From Bacteroidota bacterium (GTDB lineage: Bacteria > Bacteroidota > Bacteroidia > J057): a stretch of 8,619 bases of DNA. Shown one piece after another: positions 6,150-8,619 of this stretch. A model generated the notes under the pieces. That model did no database searches. It was not told where the DNA came from and saw only the letters and a program-made list of their open reading frames with translations. The stretch spans positions 1-8,619 of the forward strand of contig RDXT01000580.1 of the NCBI GenBank assembly GCA_004292985.1. Direction: 5' to 3'. Every line of letters starts with the position of its first letter. Positions within the stretch are counted from its first letter, which is position 1. The position numbers were made by a program, and so were the translations under genes.

Positions 6150-7591
6150 TCCCCTACGAACCGGTCATTGGATTAGAGGTACACATACAGTTGCTGACCG
6201 GGAGCAAGTTTTTTTCGACAGAAGGCTTTGCCTTCGCTGCTCCCCCCAACCATTTTGTCTCTCCGGTTACGATGGCCCACCCCGGCGCACTACCTTCGGT
6301 AAATGCGGAGTGTATTTCGCATGCCCTCACCATAGGCCTCGCCACCCACTGCCACATTCAGAGAAGTTGTTTTTTTGACCGCAAAAACTACTTCTACCCC
6401 GACCTGCCCAAGGGATACCAGCTCACGCAGGACCGCAAACCGCTCTGCCTCGACGGCTACCTGGAGGTGCCGATGCCCGACGGGTCGCTGCAGCGCATCC
6501 GTATCCAGCGGATACACATGGAAGAAGATGCGGGCAAACTGCTTCACGATCAGGAAGATAAGCGCTCGTATGTGGACCTCAACCGCGCGGGCGTAGGTCT
6601 GGTAGAGCTTGTTACCTACCCCGACATCCGCTCGGCAGAGGAAGCGGGCGCTATGCTCGCCGAAATCAGGCGGCTGGTGCGCTACCTCGGCATCTGCGAC
6701 GGCAATATGGAAGAAGGCTCGCTTCGCTGCGATGCCAACGTGTCTGTGCGCCCGGCCGGAGAAGAAAAACTGGGCACCCGCACCGAAATCAAAAACCTCA
6801 ATTCGATTTCTTTTCTGGTTAAAGCGATTCAATATGAAACCGCCCGCCAGATCAGAGAAATCGGAGAAGGAAATCAGATACGCCAGGAAACCCGCACCTG
6901 GGATGCTGCCCGGCAGATTACCCTCCCTATGCGGGAAAAAGAGTCGGCAGACGACTACCGCTATTTCCCTGAGCCGGACCTCCAGCCCCTGCTGATCCCC
7001 CAGGAGACCCTCGACCAGATCCGCAAGACGCTGCCTACCCTGCCTGCTGAGCGATTCAGCGATTATCACCATCGCCTGAAACTCTCTTATAATGAAGCAC
7101 TTACCCTCGCCGACCAGCGGTCTTTTTCAGACTATTTCGAGACGCTGAGGACCCTGTGCAGCGATGAAAAATCGGCAGCTAACTGGATGCTGGGGCCTGT
7201 ACGCACCTGGCTCAATGAGGCAGGAGCCGACATAGAGGCATTTCCGGTTCCGGCAGCGCATTTTGCGGCGATGCTGCAGATGGTCAGCGATGGCGGGATC
7301 AGCCTGCATATCGCGCGGGAACAACTTTTTCCGGCGATGCTCGAATCTCCGGCGACCCCGCCCGCAGAGCTGGCCGCGAAGCTCGGCCTGCTTGGCAGCA
7401 ATGGCGGCGATCAGCTCAAAGAGGTGATTATGAGCGTAATGGCAGAGCATCCGGAGGAGGTGGCGCGCTTTCGCGGCGGTAAAAAAGCCCTCATGGGCTT
7501 CTTTGTCGGGCAGGTGATGCGCAAGGCCCAGGGCAAAGCTGACCCCCAGCAAGTAAATCAATGGGTGGCTGATGCACTTTCGCAGCCCTGA
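6134..7591 (+). CDS. gatB: Aspartyl/glutamyl-tRNA(Asn/Gln) amidotransferase subunit B
   Basis: GatB is the tRNA-binding and kinase/transamidase subunit of GatCAB. It activates Glu-tRNA(Gln) (or Asp-tRNA(Asn)) with ATP and converts it to the amide using ammonia from GatA, so cells lacking the direct synthetase can still load glutamine or asparagine. The 485-residue length is normal. Recognisable blocks are VIGLEVHIQLLTGSKFFS (11-28), DRKNYFYPDLPKGYQLTQ (82-99), GNMEEGSLRCDANVSVRP (195-212), GTRTEIKNLNS (218-228) and DDYRYFPEPDL (273-283). The C-terminal tail domain ends with the conserved LMGFFVGQVMRKAQGKADP near 454-472. The zinc-binding cysteines of some GatB proteins are absent, as in staphylococcal GatB. 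ATG 6134 lies inside the end of the ferredoxin gene, so translation is probably coupled. gatA and gatC are not in this window. Confidence 0.97.
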   Translation: MAAHLIPYEPVIGLEVHIQLLTGSKFFSTEGFAFAAPPNHFVSPVTMAHPGALPSVNAECISHALTIGLATHCHIQRSCFFDRKNYFYPDLPKGYQLTQDRKPLCLDGYLEVPMPDGSLQRIRIQRIHMEEDAGKLLHDQEDKRSYVDLNRAGVGLVELVTYPDIRSAEEAGAMLAEIRRLVRYLGICDGNMEEGSLRCDANVSVRPAGEEKLGTRTEIKNLNSISFLVKAIQYETARQIREIGEGNQIRQETRTWDAARQITLPMREKESADDYRYFPEPDLQPLLIPQETLDQIRKTLPTLPAERFSDYHHRLKLSYNEALTLADQRSFSDYFETLRTLCSDEKSAANWMLGPVRTWLNEAGADIEAFPVPAAHFAAMLQMVSDGGISLHIAREQLFPAMLESPATPPAELAAKLGLLGSNGGDQLKEVIMSVMAEHPEEVARFRGGKKALMGFFVGQVMRKAQGKADPQQVNQWVADALSQP

Positions 7592-7595
7592 TACA

Positions 7596-7626
7596 TTTGG
7601 AATCTGTGTAGCAAAGCGTATTTTTG
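7596..7626 (+). promoter_or_regulatory. Consensus Bacteroidota promoter for frr
   Basis: TTTG (7596-7599) is separated by 19 bases from TATTTTTG (7619-7626), matching both halves of the TTTG-N19-TAnnTTTG consensus. The -33 element starts 4 bases after the gatB stop. Transcription should begin near 7632, with a leader of about 30 bases. Confidence 0.75.
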
Positions 7627-7660
7627 GCCCACAAACTTCTGCTTATTAACCCTTTTGGCT

Positions 7661-8224
7661 ATGGATGACAGTATTAAACCGATTCTCCTTGAGATGGAGT
7701 CGCACATGGATAAGTCCATTCAACATCTGAAAATCCATTTGCAAAAAATACGCGCCGGAAAAGCAAATCCGGATATGATAGACGGAGTAATGGTGGAATA
7801 TTATGGCACCCCTACTCCGATCGGTCAGGTAGCAAAAGTATCCGCTGCCGATGCGCGTACGATTACCATTACCCCCTGGGAGAAAAAAATGATCGGCCCG
7901 ATCGAGCGCTCCATCATGGAAGCCAATCTGGGACTTACCCCCGGAAACGATGGTGAAATGATCCGCCTGGTTCTGCCGAGCCTTACCGAAGACCGCCGCA
8001 AACAACTGGTTAAGCAGGCGCGCGAAGAAGGCGAAAAAGCACGGGTCGCTATCCGCAACATCCGCAAAGAAACCAATGACAAGCTCAAGCAGCAGCAAAA
8101 AGACGGCGCTTCGGAAGACGCAGTCAAGGTTGCTGAGAAAAAAGTGCAGGATGTAACCAACGGATTTATCGAAAAGGTTGATGCTGTGCTGAAAGAAAAG
8201 GAAGATGTGATCATGACTGTCTGA
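7661..8224 (+). CDS. frr: Ribosome recycling factor
   Basis: RRF works with EF-G to split the post-termination ribosome and free the mRNA and tRNA. The product has 187 residues against a usual 185. Key segments are HLQKIRAGKANPDMIDGVMVEYYGTPTP (about 25-52), VSAADARTITITPWEK (about 59-74), and IMEANLGLTPGNDGEMIRLVLPSLTEDRR (about 83-111). After these comes the long charged helix KQAREEGEKARVAIRNIRKE with a DGASEDAV turn. The start is ATG 7661, which gives the standard N-terminus; a TTG two codons earlier is unlikely. It has its own strong promoter, which suits a constitutive translation factor. The following reductase gene starts 27 bases after the stop with no terminator between, so read-on transcription is likely. 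Confidence 0.98.
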   Translation: MDDSIKPILLEMESHMDKSIQHLKIHLQKIRAGKANPDMIDGVMVEYYGTPTPIGQVAKVSAADARTITITPWEKKMIGPIERSIMEANLGLTPGNDGEMIRLVLPSLTEDRRKQLVKQAREEGEKARVAIRNIRKETNDKLKQQQKDGASEDAVKVAEKKVQDVTNGFIEKVDAVLKEKEDVIMTV

Positions 8225-8251
8225 TCGCCGCTTCTGCCCATCCTGAAAAGT

Positions 8252-8619
8252 ATGCCTTCACCTACATTGTTGCTCGTCGGTGCTCACTCTGACATCGGCA
8301 GAGCAGTAGCCCATCGTTTTGCCCGTGAGGGTTTCCGTATCTTGCTGGCGGCCCGCAACCCGGAGCGCCTCGCAGCAGATGCAAGCGACCTGAACCTCAG
8401 ATATAACACTGAGGTTCAGGTACTTGGCATAGATATTTTGCAAACGGAGTCCTTTGCTTCCGTTTATGCTTCGCTGAATCCCCAGCCCGATGTGGTCTGC
8501 ATGATGGTGGGTCTGCTGGGCGAGCACGCAGCAGCAGAGGCCGATTCCGGCAAAGCAAAACTTCTGATGGACAGCAACTATACCGGCCCCTCCCTGTTTT
8601 TGCTGGAAGCGGCGCGCAG
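8252..8619 (+). CDS. Short-chain dehydrogenase/reductase (SDR), 3' end missing
   Basis: The ATG at 8252 opens a frame to the window edge, giving 122 complete codons of a cytosolic NAD(P)-dependent oxidoreductase with a Rossmann fold. The nucleotide-binding turn is GAHSDIGRAVAHRFA (residues 10-24), a variant of TGxxxGIG. ILLAARNPERL (30-40) follows as the second strand, with Arg35 pointing to NADPH. A DI pair (61-62) marks the adenine-ring contact. The usual NNAG is replaced by MMVGLLGE (84-91), as in an SDR branch that carries a VGxLGD-like motif. NYTGP (109-113) holds the conserved structural Asn. The catalytic Ser, Tyr and Lys lie beyond the edge, so activity and substrate cannot be judged. 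It probably shares the frr transcript. The coding sequence contains a perfect 13-bp hairpin at 8388-8421. Confidence 0.88.
   Translation, partial: MPSPTLLLVGAHSDIGRAVAHRFAREGFRILLAARNPERLAADASDLNLRYNTEVQVLGIDILQTESFASVYASLNPQPDVVCMMVGLLGEHAAAEADSGKAKLLMDSNYTGPSLFLLEAAR
8388..8421. repeat. Perfect 13-bp inverted repeat inside the SDR gene
   Basis: The arm ACCTGAACCTCAG (8388-8400) is the exact reverse complement of CTGAGGTTCAGGT (8409-8421), with an 8-base A/T-rich loop. It lies in frame in the coding region, about codons 46-57. No T-run follows on either strand, so it is not a standard terminator. Confidence 0.9.

Noticed and set aside
6365..6377. T-rich run in gatB as a possible frameshift or terminator
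   Set aside because: The reading frame is continuous through SCFFDRKNYFYP, a conserved GatB block, and no hairpin precedes the run.
6290..7072. 260-codon minus-strand open frame
   Set aside because: It is antisense to the most conserved part of gatB and has no recognisable features.

Overview
This window comes from a member of the Bacteroidota. The evidence is the set of TTTG / TAnnTTTG promoter elements, the near absence of strong Shine-Dalgarno sequences, an anti-sigma-like protein with the DPLLADAIEG signature common in this phylum, and a LuxC-type reductase next to a ferredoxin. GC content is moderate to high for the phylum, which fits a Saprospiria- or Cytophagia-like lineage. That finer placement is a guess.

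Left half, all on the minus strand and read from right to left: a LuxC-like acyl-CoA reductase (5700 to 4702); a 240-base intergenic region with a nested inverted repeat and a good promoter; a secreted caspase-family protease (4461 to 2665); a hairpin terminator; an ECF-like sigma-70 factor (2553 to 1960); a single-pass membrane protein with an anti-sigma-like N-terminus and C-terminal TPRs (1949 to 705); and scpA (680 to the window edge, 3' end missing). The last three are closely spaced (10 and 24 bases) and look like one operon.

Right half, plus strand: a 2[4Fe-4S] ferredoxin (5802-6149), whose end overlaps gatB (6134-7591) by 16 bases; then frr (7661-8224) with its own near-consensus promoter just after the gatB stop; then the first 122 codons of a short-chain dehydrogenase/reductase (8252 to the window edge). 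Two opposing perfect -7 boxes lie between the divergent reductase and ferredoxin genes, only 4 bp apart.

Most of the right half is housekeeping: tRNA-Gln formation by transamidation and ribosome recycling. The candidate for a new system is the caspase / sigma factor / membrane anti-sigma-like cluster. An exported caspase-like protease is encoded beside a sigma factor and a membrane protein with a long, disordered, presumably periplasmic linker. This suggests, but does not prove, proteolytic control of a sigma factor. No rRNA, tRNA, CRISPR array, insertion sequence or prophage gene was seen, and no gene-free stretch exceeds 300 bases.
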